A DNA stretch of 57,519 bases from a virus. Positions 7,900-16,738 of the stretch are shown in pieces; position 1 is the first letter of the stretch, and each line of letters begins with the position of its first letter. The stretch is from IMG/VR virus record IMGVR_UViG_3300028831_000449, positions 1 through 57,519 of that record; one strand, 5' to 3'. The position numbers and the translations under genes are program-made. A model generated the notes under the pieces. It ran no database searches. It saw nothing but the letters and a program-made list of their open reading frames with translations, and was not told the origin of the DNA.

Positions 7900-10800
7900 T
7901 TACGACCAGTTGCCGATACTCACGACGGTGTTACTGCCGAGTGGCGAGAGTTTGAAGCAGGAGTCTTGTCCTACCACAGCCGCAGCAGCCTGGCTGAGAG
8001 AAACCTGAGGGATAACCGTTCCGCCTGCGTTTATCCGCATTATGCCCTTGATGGTAGCATATCCAACCGTGTTGGTGTTGTTGGCGGTCAAGGCTGTATT
8101 GGATGAAGTAGTATTCATCGTCCCGCCAAGTTGAGTCACTGCTGTGATAGCCGGAGTGACTTTAACAGCCGCGCTCCACCATTTCACATAGGTAAAGGTC
8201 GCCGTTCCTCCAAGAGCAAACCCAAATGTGCCGGATGTGCCGGACATGGAGGAGAGGTCAAACTGGCACTCGAATTGATAGGAGCGAGAGCCGCCGACTG
8301 TGACTGCGCCGTTGGTCGGAGAGTTGAACATCTTCTGGGCAGCCGTCTGGTTGGCGAGCGTGTAAGAGCCGCCCTGCGTCGTAATGAATTGCTCTTCGTT
8401 GATTACTGCGCGCTCACTGGCAACGGCGGTGCCATAGTGAACAACCCCATCGTATTCCATGTCTCCGGCTACAGGAGTAGTTGCGACTGTGCCGGAAGCA
8501 AAGTTGAATGGCGCTGCTCCAGTTCCACCAGCAGCAAGATTGATTTTTTTATTGGTGAGCGTGTTGGATGAAGAAATGGTCGGAACAACAACACCTTCCA
8601 CGGCAAGAACTCCCGCCGAGCTTCGAGAGAGGGTGGTATCAGATGCGTGGCCTAACTCAACCGTTCCCACTCCAATTGCGGCTGATGTGGATACGGTAAA
8701 GAACCCAAGATTGTCGGATGCCAGTCCAACCGTGCTGCCTTCAACGGAGATATGTCCCGCAGACGAACGTGCGATGGTTGTATCGCTGGCCGCTCCCAAC
8801 TCGATTGTGCCGGTCGTAAACGCATTGGAAGTTCCAATCGACAAACTGTTTTTGGTCAACGTGAGCGTGTCGGTCAACGTTCCGGCGCTCATCAGTGAGA
8901 CGATGAAACTGCCGTCCTCTGACGTGCTGGTTACGACTGGAGCTTTGAAATTGAGCCTGACAAATTCCTTTTGCGTACCTGCGCTGTTGGCAAGGAAGTA
9001 GGAATCATAGATCAGATCGTTATTGGCGCGCGTTGCGTTGGTGCCGGAAAACTTGGCGACCTGATTACTTGTTCCATCGGTCGAGTTCGTTACGTCGAGT
9101 GCGAGTCCAGCTTTTGAAGCCGTAACCAAAGTGAACGAACCGGCCAAAGGCGTACTTGTGCCGATGATGATGTTGTTAAGCTGGTTCCCGCCGCCACTTA
9201 CCGTTCCGCCAAGCGTAAACGCAGGCAATGTCCATGTGCCAGAGGCAGTCCAAGTCCCTTTGCCGACCGATGCGTTCAGGGTTTTATTGGTCAACTCATC
9301 AGTGCTTGAAGTCGTAACCACGTTTACGCCCTCAATCGAAACAACGCCAGCGGAGACGCGCGCTATCGTGGTATCAGATGCGTGGCCAAGCTCAACCGAG
9401 CCAACACCCAATGCTGTCGATGTAGATGCAGTGATGCCGCTTACCGGCAATCCGCTACATCCACTCAGTGTGCCGCTTGAAGGCGTTCCGAGCGCGCCGC
9501 CACTAACGAGAATGTTCGATCCCTCAATCGAGACGATACCAGCCGAAACGCGCGCAATCGTGGTATCTGAGGCGTGACCCAACTCGATTGATCCTACGCC
9601 AAGCGCCGTAGAGGTTGAAGCCGTGATCCCTGAGACTGGGAGCCCGCTACAACTGGATAGCGTTCCCGATGACGGTGTGCCGAGCGCACCGCCAGAATAA
9701 AGTAACGTGGCGCTGCTATTTGGCAACGTGAAGACCTTGGTGCTGGTGGTCGGGCCGGTGAACTGGACGAAATCTGAGCCTGCGGCGAGAGCGGTAAGCG
9801 CGGCGTCGAGCGGTTGAGCGCCAATGTCAGATGCACTAAGCGCAACGTCGTTGATATAATATCCGCCGCTGACGTTTACTGTGCCAGCCCCTTTGTCAGT
9901 TAGACGGGTGCCGACTCGTAATCCGTCGAGGAAGATTGCGGTATCAGAGCCGCCATTTGCGCCGAAGTAGACGCCGTTCGGCGAATTGATGAAGATGTTG
10001 CCATTTGTTCCGCCCGAGAGCTGGGCGAGACTGGCTGGATCGACATCAGTAGGCGGCGCGGCTCCGTCAGCTAAACTAACGTCGGCGTAAGTGTCCTGAT
10101 ACTTGATGAGCCATGCCTGATCCGCACCGAGCCCGCCGTAGGCAGCCTTGAGCGCGGCATACGCACTTGTGCCGGTCACATCGGTATTACTGACCGTGAA
10201 TGAGGTTTCGCCGTCAACGTTATGGTTCCATAGCACAACCCCGGGGCCGACCGCTTCGGACAAAGTTTCTATCGAGTGGGCGAAGTAGCCTCGTGTGCCG
10301 CTGCTATTCGTGCCGTAATACTTCGTGTTCCCCGGCGTGGCCGAATCGTTCGTCAACGTAACAGTGTTGCCGGAGCGGCTGAGTGAATCTGAAAACGTGA
10401 GTGGAACTTCAAAGTCTGTAGCCGCATGAGTGGACGCGCTGCCGAGCGTTTCAAACTTATCGCGCACAGCATTTTTACTCGGGGCTATCCCGGTAACGCC
10501 GTTCCAGGTTGTCGCATCGTAAGCTGTGTCCGAGACTACGGCTGCGGCTGCGCCTGCGGCGTCGTAAGCGGTAGAAGCGGTGAAGGCGGCGCTGCCGAGT
10601 GTGCCGCCCGCGCCGATGTTCAACGAGCGTGTGCCGGTGCCATCGGTGTCGAGGGTGATGGAATGGGAGACGGTGAGGTTGCCGCTAAGATCGACAGTGC
10701 GATCGGCGTCGTTGACCTTGAGGTTGAGAATCCGCGCGGCGCTGAGGGTCTCGTTCGGCTTGATGGTGAGCGCGTTGGCCGAGCCGCCTTTGACCACTAG

Positions 10801-13800
10801 CCCGGTCTGGTTGAGCAGGAGCGAAGTAATGTCGGTGTTTGCGCCGCTGTTGGCTTTCGCGCTGGTGGCGAGGGCGCTCCAGCCGTCGAGATTCGTGGAG
10901 TGATCCTGTTTCGCGCTGGTAGCCAAGGCCGACCACGCATCGAGGTTCGCGCTCCATGCTTCAACGTCGGTGCCGATGTCGGATGAATGAAGAACGCCAG
11001 TTAAGCCGCTACCGTCGCCGAAGTGCGGGCCACCAAGAAGCACATCATCGTAAACCGTGCTGGTCGCTGCGTTCGTGCCTTGAACGCGCGCATCGATAAG
11101 ATGGAGTGCCCCACAGGCCGTGACTTGTTGGATAATTCCGCCTGTTACCCACACTTCTGAGCCAGCGGAATCTATGGTCGGGCCGTAGTAGGTTCCATCG
11201 GCTTGAGCACCCGTAGATGGCGAGCAGTTCTTTAACCGAATATCACCGCCGCCAGTCGAAGTAATTGTTCCACCGAGCAGGCCGCCGTAAATGTCGATGG
11301 TTGTGCCTGCTGTTATGTCGCTGAACAAGGGGGAGCCGTCCGTGAAGATTTGTAGCGAGGTCGCGGCTGTAATCGCTCCGTTCTGATTCGTGCCTGCGGC
11401 TGCACCTATGATTAAATCGCCAGAGGAAGTGATTGCCCCAACGTCGCCGCCGACAAATTGAATGGTTGCCGATCCGACTGTGATGTCATCGAAAAAGGCT
11501 GTGACGACTGTAGCTTGAGCGGCTACGGCTTGCGCCACGAAAACCATGTTTGTTAGGGAAGTAGTTACGCTGCCGCCGCTAGTGCCATTGCCGCAGTATA
11601 TGACGACCCGTGTGCTCGGCGTTGGCACTACGCTTTCCAGCTTAGCGATAGCGCTGGGAACAGTGGCGAATGGTTTGGCAATCGGATCGCCTACCGCGCC
11701 GGTTGAATCATCACCGCTCGGATCAACGCGAACCGAATAGGCGTAAGGCCAACTCGGCAAGTCCTGCAAATCATTGTAGGAGCGGTTCGGGATGGATGTG
11801 ATGTTGCCGCTGGTGAAATCGAGCGAGGTAAAGAGGCCGTCGAATGAACTTGAGCCTGCGCCTATTGCTGATCGAAACGTTGCCGCGTCCAAAGCTGAAA
11901 CGGAATTATCAGCGTTGAACCGTGGAAACGTGATTGCGCTCGGGTTGGTGAGTGTGAAAAGGCTTTGACCAATAGTCGTGCCGCCGAGCGAAGTTCTGCC
12001 GGTTGAAGCTGTAAGCCCGGTCGAACCTCCATCCCATTTCAACCTGTCGGTGTAAGCGGTGTCCCAGTTACTCGAATTATTCGCAGTCGTGCCGAGAACG
12101 CCGCTGGCGAGTGTAGCCAGGCCGCTGCCGGTCGCGCGCTTGCCGGTCTTGCCAGCCGTGCCGCTAAAGAGCACCACTTCGCCGTCAACCGATGTGCTGG
12201 TGATGGAAGAGAAATCGCCGTAGCTGCCTGCGGGCTGTTTGTTGTTAAACGTGTTCCAATCGGTGCTCGACAAATAGCCGTCGTGGGTCGTGTCCGCGAC
12301 GTGCATCGACAAATGGCTCGCGCTCGTGCCTCCGCCCGAGAGCGGGGCGTTGACCGTGACGCCGGTGAGATAACCCGCGTCGTTTGTGAACGAGCTAACG
12401 TTGGTCGGGAACGTGGCAAGGCTAAGGTCGCCCCGGAAATACTGCGAGGTCGTGCCAGTGGTGATGGTGTTTTGCTTCGCATCCAGCGAATCCTTGACCA
12501 GTTTCTCACTCGGATAATGCGTATCGTCGGGTGTAACCTGGAACGACGTGCGTTTGTTCGCGACATCTTCGGGAGTAAAGCCGAGAGCAAGTTCGAACGC
12601 AGTGCTGTCGAGGCCGTCGAGCTTGTCCGCGTCATCGGCCTTGGCGTGGAGGTCGAGCTTTAACGCGAGTCCGGTGTCGGCGTAAGTCTTAACCGCTTTT
12701 TGAGACGGATAGAGAGTGTCGCTCGTGCCAAGTGCCGTGTTTGTCGATTTGTTTGCGGTCAATTCCACCGCCGGATCGTTTGCGCCGAACGCTATCGGGT
12801 TAGTCGGACTTGCTGGTGCGACTGAGAGTTTGGTGATTCCTTTAACCGTGTCGGACGCATTGGCAATTGTCGGCGTCGCGTTATCGACGTAGGTCTTGAC
12901 TGCTTTCTGCGATGGATACTTGGTGTCGGAGTTGGCGGCGAGCGTGCCGTCGGTGTCTTTGTTCGCGACATCTTCCGGCGTGAACCCAAGCGCGTCTTGT
13001 TTCGCGCTCGTTGCCAAAGCACTCCAGGCGTCGAGGTTCGCGCTCCATGCTTCGACGTTTGTGCCGACCACTAGCCCCAGCGAAGTTCGACCCGTCGCGG
13101 CATTTAAGCCTGTCGAACCTCCATCCCATTTTAAGCGGTCGCTGTAAGCGGTGTCCCAGTTTGATGTGTTGTTCGCCGTGGTTCCAAGCACGCCGCTCGT
13201 GACCGTGGCTAGGCCACTGCCAGTAGCACGTTTCAGACTTTTGCCGCTGGTGCCATTAAAGAGTGCGATCTCGCCATCTACCGATGAACTTGGGAAATCG
13301 CTTGCTTTGATCTGCGCGTCGTTGGTGAGGTTGTTGAGCAACGTAACCCGACTCGATCCATTGACGCCGGCATAGCCGTTGGCCTGATCTTTGCCGGAAA
13401 GTTTTTGGAAATCACCGCTGTCGAACCCGTCGAGTTTGTCTGCATTATCTGCCGTCGCGTGTGCGCCCAGGTAAAGGGTGTCGGCAGTTGTCTGAGTCAG
13501 ATCGCCTGTGCCTGCCCCGATGAAGACGCGAACGCTCGGCCCGTCGGTCTTTGTGAGCAGCGCGCGCCCGAAACTGTCGGTCGTCAGCGATGCGATTGCG
13601 GTGAGATCGCTGTCGAGAGGCTGTTTCGCGTTTAGTGCTGCTTGCAGATCGAGCTGGTTCGAGAGCGTGCCGCTGATATTGCCCCAAACTGCTGCCGCTG
13701 CGGCAGGCGACATGGTGAAGATGACGGCATAAACACCGGCATTCCGTTGGTAAACGTCACCTGTGTCGCTATCCAGATAGAAATCGCCGTTCGCGCCGAG

Positions 13801-13983
13801 TGAATTACTTGGTGCGCCTGATCCCGCACGCCATGTCGCCCCCGGTGCCCCCTGCAATCCGGGCGCGATGAGAAGGGACACCTGCGGTTGTTCAACCAGC
13901 AGAATATCCGTGTCGCCGTCTTGCTCGATTAACTGGAATCGCGGCGTGGATTCTTCGATGAGCGTGACGTTATACGTGCTCAT
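7900..13983 (-). CDS. giant tail fibre protein (2027 residues)
   Basis: This is the host-recognition fibre. The N-terminus (to about 60) has a collagen-like stretch (PGLQGAPGATW) and the FYLDSDTGDVY motif common at fibre starts. The middle is a long array of phage fibre repeats: KYPSQKAVKTYVD, GFTPEDVANK, SNWDTAYSDRLKWDGG, SALATSAKQD, and ELGHASDTTIARVSAG, several of them repeated nearly exactly. From about 1850 to the end is a compact Ser/Thr/Gly-rich domain that probably binds the receptor. It follows the 113-residue gene by 9 bases. The length is very large for a fibre, and near-identical DNA repeats within it invite recombination and host-range variation. Confidence 0.9.
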   Translation of the reverse strand: MSTYNVTLIEESTPRFQLIEQDGDTDILLVEQPQVSLLIAPGLQGAPGATWRAGSGAPSNSLGANGDFYLDSDTGDVYQRNAGVYAVIFTMSPAAAAAVWGNISGTLSNQLDLQAALNAKQPLDSDLTAIASLTTDSFGRALLTKTDGPSVRVFIGAGTGDLTQTTADTLYLGAHATADNADKLDGFDSGDFQKLSGKDQANGYAGVNGSSRVTLLNNLTNDAQIKASDFPSSSVDGEIALFNGTSGKSLKRATGSGLATVTSGVLGTTANNTSNWDTAYSDRLKWDGGSTGLNAATGRTSLGLVVGTNVEAWSANLDAWSALATSAKQDALGFTPEDVANKDTDGTLAANSDTKYPSQKAVKTYVDNATPTIANASDTVKGITKLSVAPASPTNPIAFGANDPAVELTANKSTNTALGTSDTLYPSQKAVKTYADTGLALKLDLHAKADDADKLDGLDSTAFELALGFTPEDVANKRTSFQVTPDDTHYPSEKLVKDSLDAKQNTITTGTTSQYFRGDLSLATFPTNVSSFTNDAGYLTGVTVNAPLSGGGTSASHLSMHVADTTHDGYLSSTDWNTFNNKQPAGSYGDFSSITSTSVDGEVVLFSGTAGKTGKRATGSGLATLASGVLGTTANNSSNWDTAYTDRLKWDGGSTGLTASTGRTSLGGTTIGQSLFTLTNPSAITFPRFNADNSVSALDAATFRSAIGAGSSSFDGLFTSLDFTSGNITSIPNRSYNDLQDLPSWPYAYSVRVDPSGDDSTGAVGDPIAKPFATVPSAIAKLESVVPTPSTRVVIYCGNGTSGGSVTTSLTNMVFVAQAVAAQATVVTAFFDDITVGSATIQFVGGDVGAITSSGDLIIGAAAGTNQNGAITAATSLQIFTDGSPLFSDITAGTTIDIYGGLLGGTITSTGGGDIRLKNCSPSTGAQADGTYYGPTIDSAGSEVWVTGGIIQQVTACGALHLIDARVQGTNAATSTVYDDVLLGGPHFGDGSGLTGVLHSSDIGTDVEAWSANLDAWSALATSAKQDHSTNLDGWSALATSAKANSGANTDITSLLLNQTGLVVKGGSANALTIKPNETLSAARILNLKVNDADRTVDLSGNLTVSHSITLDTDGTGTRSLNIGAGGTLGSAAFTASTAYDAAGAAAAVVSDTAYDATTWNGVTGIAPSKNAVRDKFETLGSASTHAATDFEVPLTFSDSLSRSGNTVTLTNDSATPGNTKYYGTNSSGTRGYFAHSIETLSEAVGPGVVLWNHNVDGETSFTVSNTDVTGTSAYAALKAAYGGLGADQAWLIKYQDTYADVSLADGAAPPTDVDPASLAQLSGGTNGNIFINSPNGVYFGANGGSDTAIFLDGLRVGTRLTDKGAGTVNVSGGYYINDVALSASDIGAQPLDAALTALAAGSDFVQFTGPTTSTKVFTLPNSSATLLYSGGALGTPSSGTLSSCSGLPVSGITASTSTALGVGSIELGHASDTTIARVSAGIVSIEGSNILVSGGALGTPSSGTLSGCSGLPVSGITASTSTALGVGSVELGHASDTTIARVSAGVVSIEGVNVVTTSSTDELTNKTLNASVGKGTWTASGTWTLPAFTLGGTVSGGGNQLNNIIIGTSTPLAGSFTLVTASKAGLALDVTNSTDGTSNQVAKFSGTNATRANNDLIYDSYFLANSAGTQKEFVRLNFKAPVVTSTSEDGSFIVSLMSAGTLTDTLTLTKNSLSIGTSNAFTTGTIELGAASDTTIARSSAGHISVEGSTVGLASDNLGFFTVSTSAAIGVGTVELGHASDTTLSRSSAGVLAVEGVVVPTISSSNTLTNKKINLAAGGTGAAPFNFASGTVATTPVAGDMEYDGVVHYGTAVASERAVINEEQFITTQGGSYTLANQTAAQKMFNSPTNGAVTVGGSRSYQFECQFDLSSMSGTSGTFGFALGGTATFTYVKWWSAAVKVTPAITAVTQLGGTMNTTSSNTALTANNTNTVGYATIKGIMRINAGGTVIPQVSLSQAAAAVVGQDSCFKLSPLGSNTVVSIGNWS
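9370..9700 (-). repeat. near-identical repeats inside the tail-fibre gene
   Basis: Two consecutive blocks encode the same string pattern: SIEG, then SGGALGTPSSGTLS, CSGLPVSGITAS, TSTALGVGS, ELGHASDTTIARVSAG. The DNA differs at many third positions, so the protein is being conserved more than the DNA. A third, shorter copy lies near 8630-8800. Boundaries are approximate. Confidence 0.65.
12000..13190 (-). repeat. repeated fibre modules (KWDGGSTGL / GFTPEDVANK type)
   Basis: The segments near 12000-12200 and 13060-13250 both encode ATGSGLAT, GVLGTTANN, SNWDTAY, RLKWDGGSTGL and GRTSLG in the same order. SALATSAKQD, often with EAWSANLDAW, recurs near 10870-10990 and 13000-13060. These are internal duplications of fibre modules. 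Approximate limits. Confidence 0.6.
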
Positions 13984-13992
13984 TCCGCGCCG

Positions 13993-14334
13993 TTATGCCC
14001 GCGATACTGTTGGAACAATTGTAGCTGTGCCAGCAAGCAGACGGTCTGCGCCGCCCGTATAAACCCTGAAAAAATCCCAGTGAAATGTGCCAGCCGGCAG
14101 GTCTGCTGTTACGGCTTTGTCAATTGAAATGTCAATCTCGCCGGTCGCAGGCGTTGGAAAGTCCACGTCGATGTCGGCGATTTTCTTGCGCGAATCGGGT
14201 GACTCACGAATTTGTGCCAGTCCAGTCGAGCCGGTTAGATCAAAGGGTGTGTTACCGTCCGCATTTTGCATTAACAGGCGGTAGGAGAAGGACGCGCCTT
14301 TCTCGATAGTGATGTTTTTCGTGGCGGCACTCAC
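13993..14334 (-). CDS. small baseplate or fibre-attachment protein
   Basis: The 113-residue protein begins with a pattern common in small phage baseplate proteins: NITIEKGASFSYRL, then DLTGSTGLAQIRESPDS, then GEIDISIDKAVTADLPAGTFHWDFF and a final strand. This resembles the N-terminal beta domain of BppU-type connectors that hold fibres. It directly precedes the giant fibre, which supports a fibre-docking role. No catalytic motif. Family assignment is by pattern and is moderate. Confidence 0.6.
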   Translation of the reverse strand: MSAATKNITIEKGASFSYRLLMQNADGNTPFDLTGSTGLAQIRESPDSRKKIADIDVDFPTPATGEIDISIDKAVTADLPAGTFHWDFFRVYTGGADRLLAGTATIVPTVSRA

Positions 14335-14350
14335 AGGCTAGTAATATACT

Positions 14351-15040
14351 TCATTCTGCGTGGTTAAGAGCGGACTGGACTAACACGGAATCGCGCCAGC
14401 GTTTGTCCTTAAAATGGATCAATTTCGGTCGGTAACGTTTGATGCGCGCGAGCCACGCGGGGTTGGAGTCGTCTTCCAAGTTATACAGGTTCTCACTTAC
14501 CGGCGTCGCGTAATAGGATCGCTCGCCGTGAAAAGCAGAGTGAACTAGGTTGGACGCCGCCGTTTGCTCGGCCCACCGCGCGGCGGATAGCTTGTCTGTC
14601 GCCGCGGCCCACTCTTGGAAGAACTGTGGCAGGCGGACAGAGCGTTGAAAGAAAAGCACACCGGCGTTGATTGCACCTTGCCCGCGTTTGGTGTTATTGA
14701 ACATCCGCGTCGCCGCGATCTCGGCAGTTCCCATCCGCTCAAACACTTCGCTAAACTCTGCTACGCAATAAACGTCCGCATCCAGCCAGCAGAAAAACTG
14801 CGTTGAACACCGCGCGTATGCGTCTGCGAGACTGTCGATCTTGCGACGCCACGACACCCTCGGATCGTCTGAGGGCTGTTTGAAAAAGTAACGTGTCTCC
14901 GCGCCGTCGAAGGCAGCGGGGTGATCGGTATAAACAACGATCTTGGCCGCGCCTGCGTTTGCGACCCACGATGGCAGGGTGAACAGGAGCGCAGACACAA
15001 ACGCTTTCGAAACGTAGGTAACGATCTGAAAATCCGTCAT
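14351..15040 (-). CDS. GT-A fold glycosyltransferase
   Basis: The 229-residue protein shows the nucleotide-sugar-binding features of GT-A enzymes: an early strand KIVVYTDHP, a conserved RRKIDSLADAY helix, the metal-binding FFCWLDADVYC (DxD), then GAINAGVLFFQRS, and a late H at LIHFKDKRW. It probably transfers a sugar from a nucleotide donor to a virion or host-surface acceptor. Its start overlaps the stop of the methyltransferase gene (ATGA), so it forms an operon with that gene and a second transferase. Donor and acceptor cannot be told from sequence. Confidence 0.75.
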   Translation of the reverse strand: MTDFQIVTYVSKAFVSALLFTLPSWVANAGAAKIVVYTDHPAAFDGAETRYFFKQPSDDPRVSWRRKIDSLADAYARCSTQFFCWLDADVYCVAEFSEVFERMGTAEIAATRMFNNTKRGQGAINAGVLFFQRSVRLPQFFQEWAAATDKLSAARWAEQTAASNLVHSAFHGERSYYATPVSENLYNLEDDSNPAWLARIKRYRPKLIHFKDKRWRDSVLVQSALNHAE

Positions 15041-15531
15041 ACCCGCACCATCCAGCTTGAGTCGGCGAACATGACGTGCGGCCCGCCGAAGGCTTCATCC
15101 ACTGCGTTAATCACTCCCTCAAACGGCGATTTGTAATCGTGACCGGCTATGATACCGCCGGGCTTGATCTTGGGGAGCCACGCAGCAATGTCGTTAGCCG
15201 GATGGGGAGCTGAATGGTTAGCGTCGATGTAAACAAAATCGAGGCTTTGCGGTGCAAACCGAGTGGCTGCTACAACCGACTTTTCTTTTAGCTTCGTTAC
15301 CGGCAGCTTTTTGGCGTCGAAGACCTTTTCGGCGGCGGCGTGATCCGTCCACTCCGGCCAGCTATCCACGCAAGTTAACGATTTGAACTTGCCGGTGCTA
15401 AGAAAAATCTCCGTGCTCTCTCCGGCGTAGCTGCCTACTTCGACGCCTATGCAATCCTCAGGTAGATAGGATGCAAGCGCAATTAAGCCTTCTCTGGAAT
15501 CACCGCCGGAGCGCATCTTTCGCGGCTCCAT
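15037..15531 (-). CDS. class I SAM-dependent methyltransferase
   Basis: The 164-residue product has a Methyltransf_24-like fold: IGVEVGSYAGESTEIFL (SAM-binding motif I with acidic residue), LTCVDSWPEW (acidic end of strand 2), LDFVYIDANHS (catalytic strand 4), and PGGIIAGHDY (motif post III). These small enzymes often methylate sugars or other O-groups. Lying between two glycosyltransferases with 0-4 base spacing, it most likely modifies the same glycan. Substrate is inferred, not seen. Confidence 0.8.
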   Translation of the reverse strand: MEPRKMRSGGDSREGLIALASYLPEDCIGVEVGSYAGESTEIFLSTGKFKSLTCVDSWPEWTDHAAAEKVFDAKKLPVTKLKEKSVVAATRFAPQSLDFVYIDANHSAPHPANDIAAWLPKIKPGGIIAGHDYKSPFEGVINAVDEAFGGPHVMFADSSWMVRV

Positions 15532-16221
15532 TTATGCCGCCCTCCGCGATTTAAGGTGCAACCTTTGTGTGTAAAAGTGGTTGTTGCGCGCGTTGATGGA
15601 AAGCTCGTGCCACGGAATCCCCAGACTCCACAGGCAAAACATGAGACTGAGCTGATCGCGCTCACTGCCGGCGAGATACTCGCTCCACCACATTTCATTG
15701 AGTGCGCGCGCGGCGTCGTTATTGCGCCGGATGATGAAGCAGTTCTCCAGTAACCCGAACTCCTCGGGGAAACCAGTCTCGCGGTAACGCTGCATCTGCG
15801 CGTCAATTCGCTCGCGACGATCCAACGACAGTTCGGCGCACACCTTGGCTTCCGCATAGGTGCAGGTGTGACTGTGTTTACGCATTTCCCATTTCCGCTT
15901 GACGTGACGCGGCACCGCTATGTCTGCCCGTTCCAGTGCTGCTTCGGCAACAGGTCTTAGCGCGGCGCGTTCGTGCAGGTTGATATTGGCATCAATGTAG
16001 ACCGACACCGAATGCGGCGGCAGAAAACAGTACGGCCTGATCTTGGGCGCGCGCGACAATCGCCGTGGGCTGAGACCAGCGTCTCTTAATGGAACGACCT
16101 GCCACGGTGCCGGAGCATCATCGTCAGAGTCGGAAAAGAGCAGGTAACGAACGCCCGGCTCTGGTGCTGGCACCACAGGGAATTGGTCGTAACCCGAGGT
16201 GAGACACGAGTAGACGATCAC
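15532..16221 (-). CDS. DUF616-like glycosyltransferase
   Basis: The 229-residue protein matches the pattern of the DUF616/TOD1-type hexosyltransferase family: MIVYSCLTSGYD at the start, LLFSDSDD, then SPRRLSRAPKI-PYCFLP, the YIDANINL motif that carries the metal-binding acidic residues, and a late ERDQLSLMFCLW segment. The stop is adjacent to the methyltransferase start, with no gap. Together with the genes downstream it makes a small glycan-modification island within the structural module. Confidence 0.75.
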   Translation of the reverse strand: MIVYSCLTSGYDQFPVVPAPEPGVRYLLFSDSDDDAPAPWQVVPLRDAGLSPRRLSRAPKIRPYCFLPPHSVSVYIDANINLHERAALRPVAEAALERADIAVPRHVKRKWEMRKHSHTCTYAEAKVCAELSLDRRERIDAQMQRYRETGFPEEFGLLENCFIIRRNNDAARALNEMWWSEYLAGSERDQLSLMFCLWSLGIPWHELSINARNNHFYTQRLHLKSRRAA

Positions 16222-16233
16222 ACCGTCAGGTGT

Positions 16234-16650
16234 TTAGTAGAGCGCGACGAGATTGGTAGCAGTTGTGCCGGTCGCGTAAACGCGCTTGGCTTGGACTGCG
16301 AGAATGCCGACAGGTGCGGATTTGAAGACGATCCCGGTGCCGGTTGTAGTCAAGTCTACTTTCACGTCTCCAGTCACACCGACATACACGCCTTTAACAG
16401 CGGCGTTCGGTAGATCGACACTGTTACTCGGAGTGACAACAGCAGCCCGAGTGGGGACAACGGTGAGATGATCGTCGATGTTGCCCAATAGCGCGGTCTG
16501 CTCATCCTGCTTCGACGCTGTAGCGTTGCCGCCAAGCACGTCGGCTGACGCGATACCGTCGAGCAGGTTGGTGATTTTACTGAGAAGGATTTGATCGCTG
16601 TCCCCGCTTGTAGGGATGTTTCCTTCAGGATATGTTTTTCGGTTAGCCAT
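16234..16650 (-). CDS. spike-base-like small virion protein
   Basis: The 138-residue protein ends with a pattern that I associate with phage and gene-transfer-agent spike base proteins: VVTPSNSVDLPNAAVKGVYVG, GDVKVDLTTTG, FKSAPVGILAVQAKRVYATG and TNLVALY. The N-terminal half is a helical or flexible segment with a SKQDEQTALLGNI motif. It is placed between the capsid gene and the glycan island. Function as a base for a receptor-binding spike is family inference. Confidence 0.7.
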   Translation of the reverse strand: MANRKTYPEGNIPTSGDSDQILLSKITNLLDGIASADVLGGNATASKQDEQTALLGNIDDHLTVVPTRAAVVTPSNSVDLPNAAVKGVYVGVTGDVKVDLTTTGTGIVFKSAPVGILAVQAKRVYATGTTATNLVALY

Positions 16651-16698
16651 AAAATTTTCCGGTCTCTCCCTGTTGCGCCGTGACGCGACAGACAGAGA

Positions 16699-16723
16699 CC
16701 GGGGGTAGAGTTGCTACCCCCGG
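16699..16723 (-). terminator. strong hairpin after the major capsid gene
   Basis: CCGGGGGTAG and CTACCCCCGG form a perfect 10-bp stem with loop AGTTG, 16 bases after the capsid stop. There is no clean T-run on the minus strand (TCTCTGTCTG follows), so it may be a partial terminator, an mRNA-stabilising 3' hairpin, or both. That would help raise capsid expression over the genes downstream. Confidence 0.7.
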
Positions 16724-16738
16724 ATAACTGTTAGTTGC

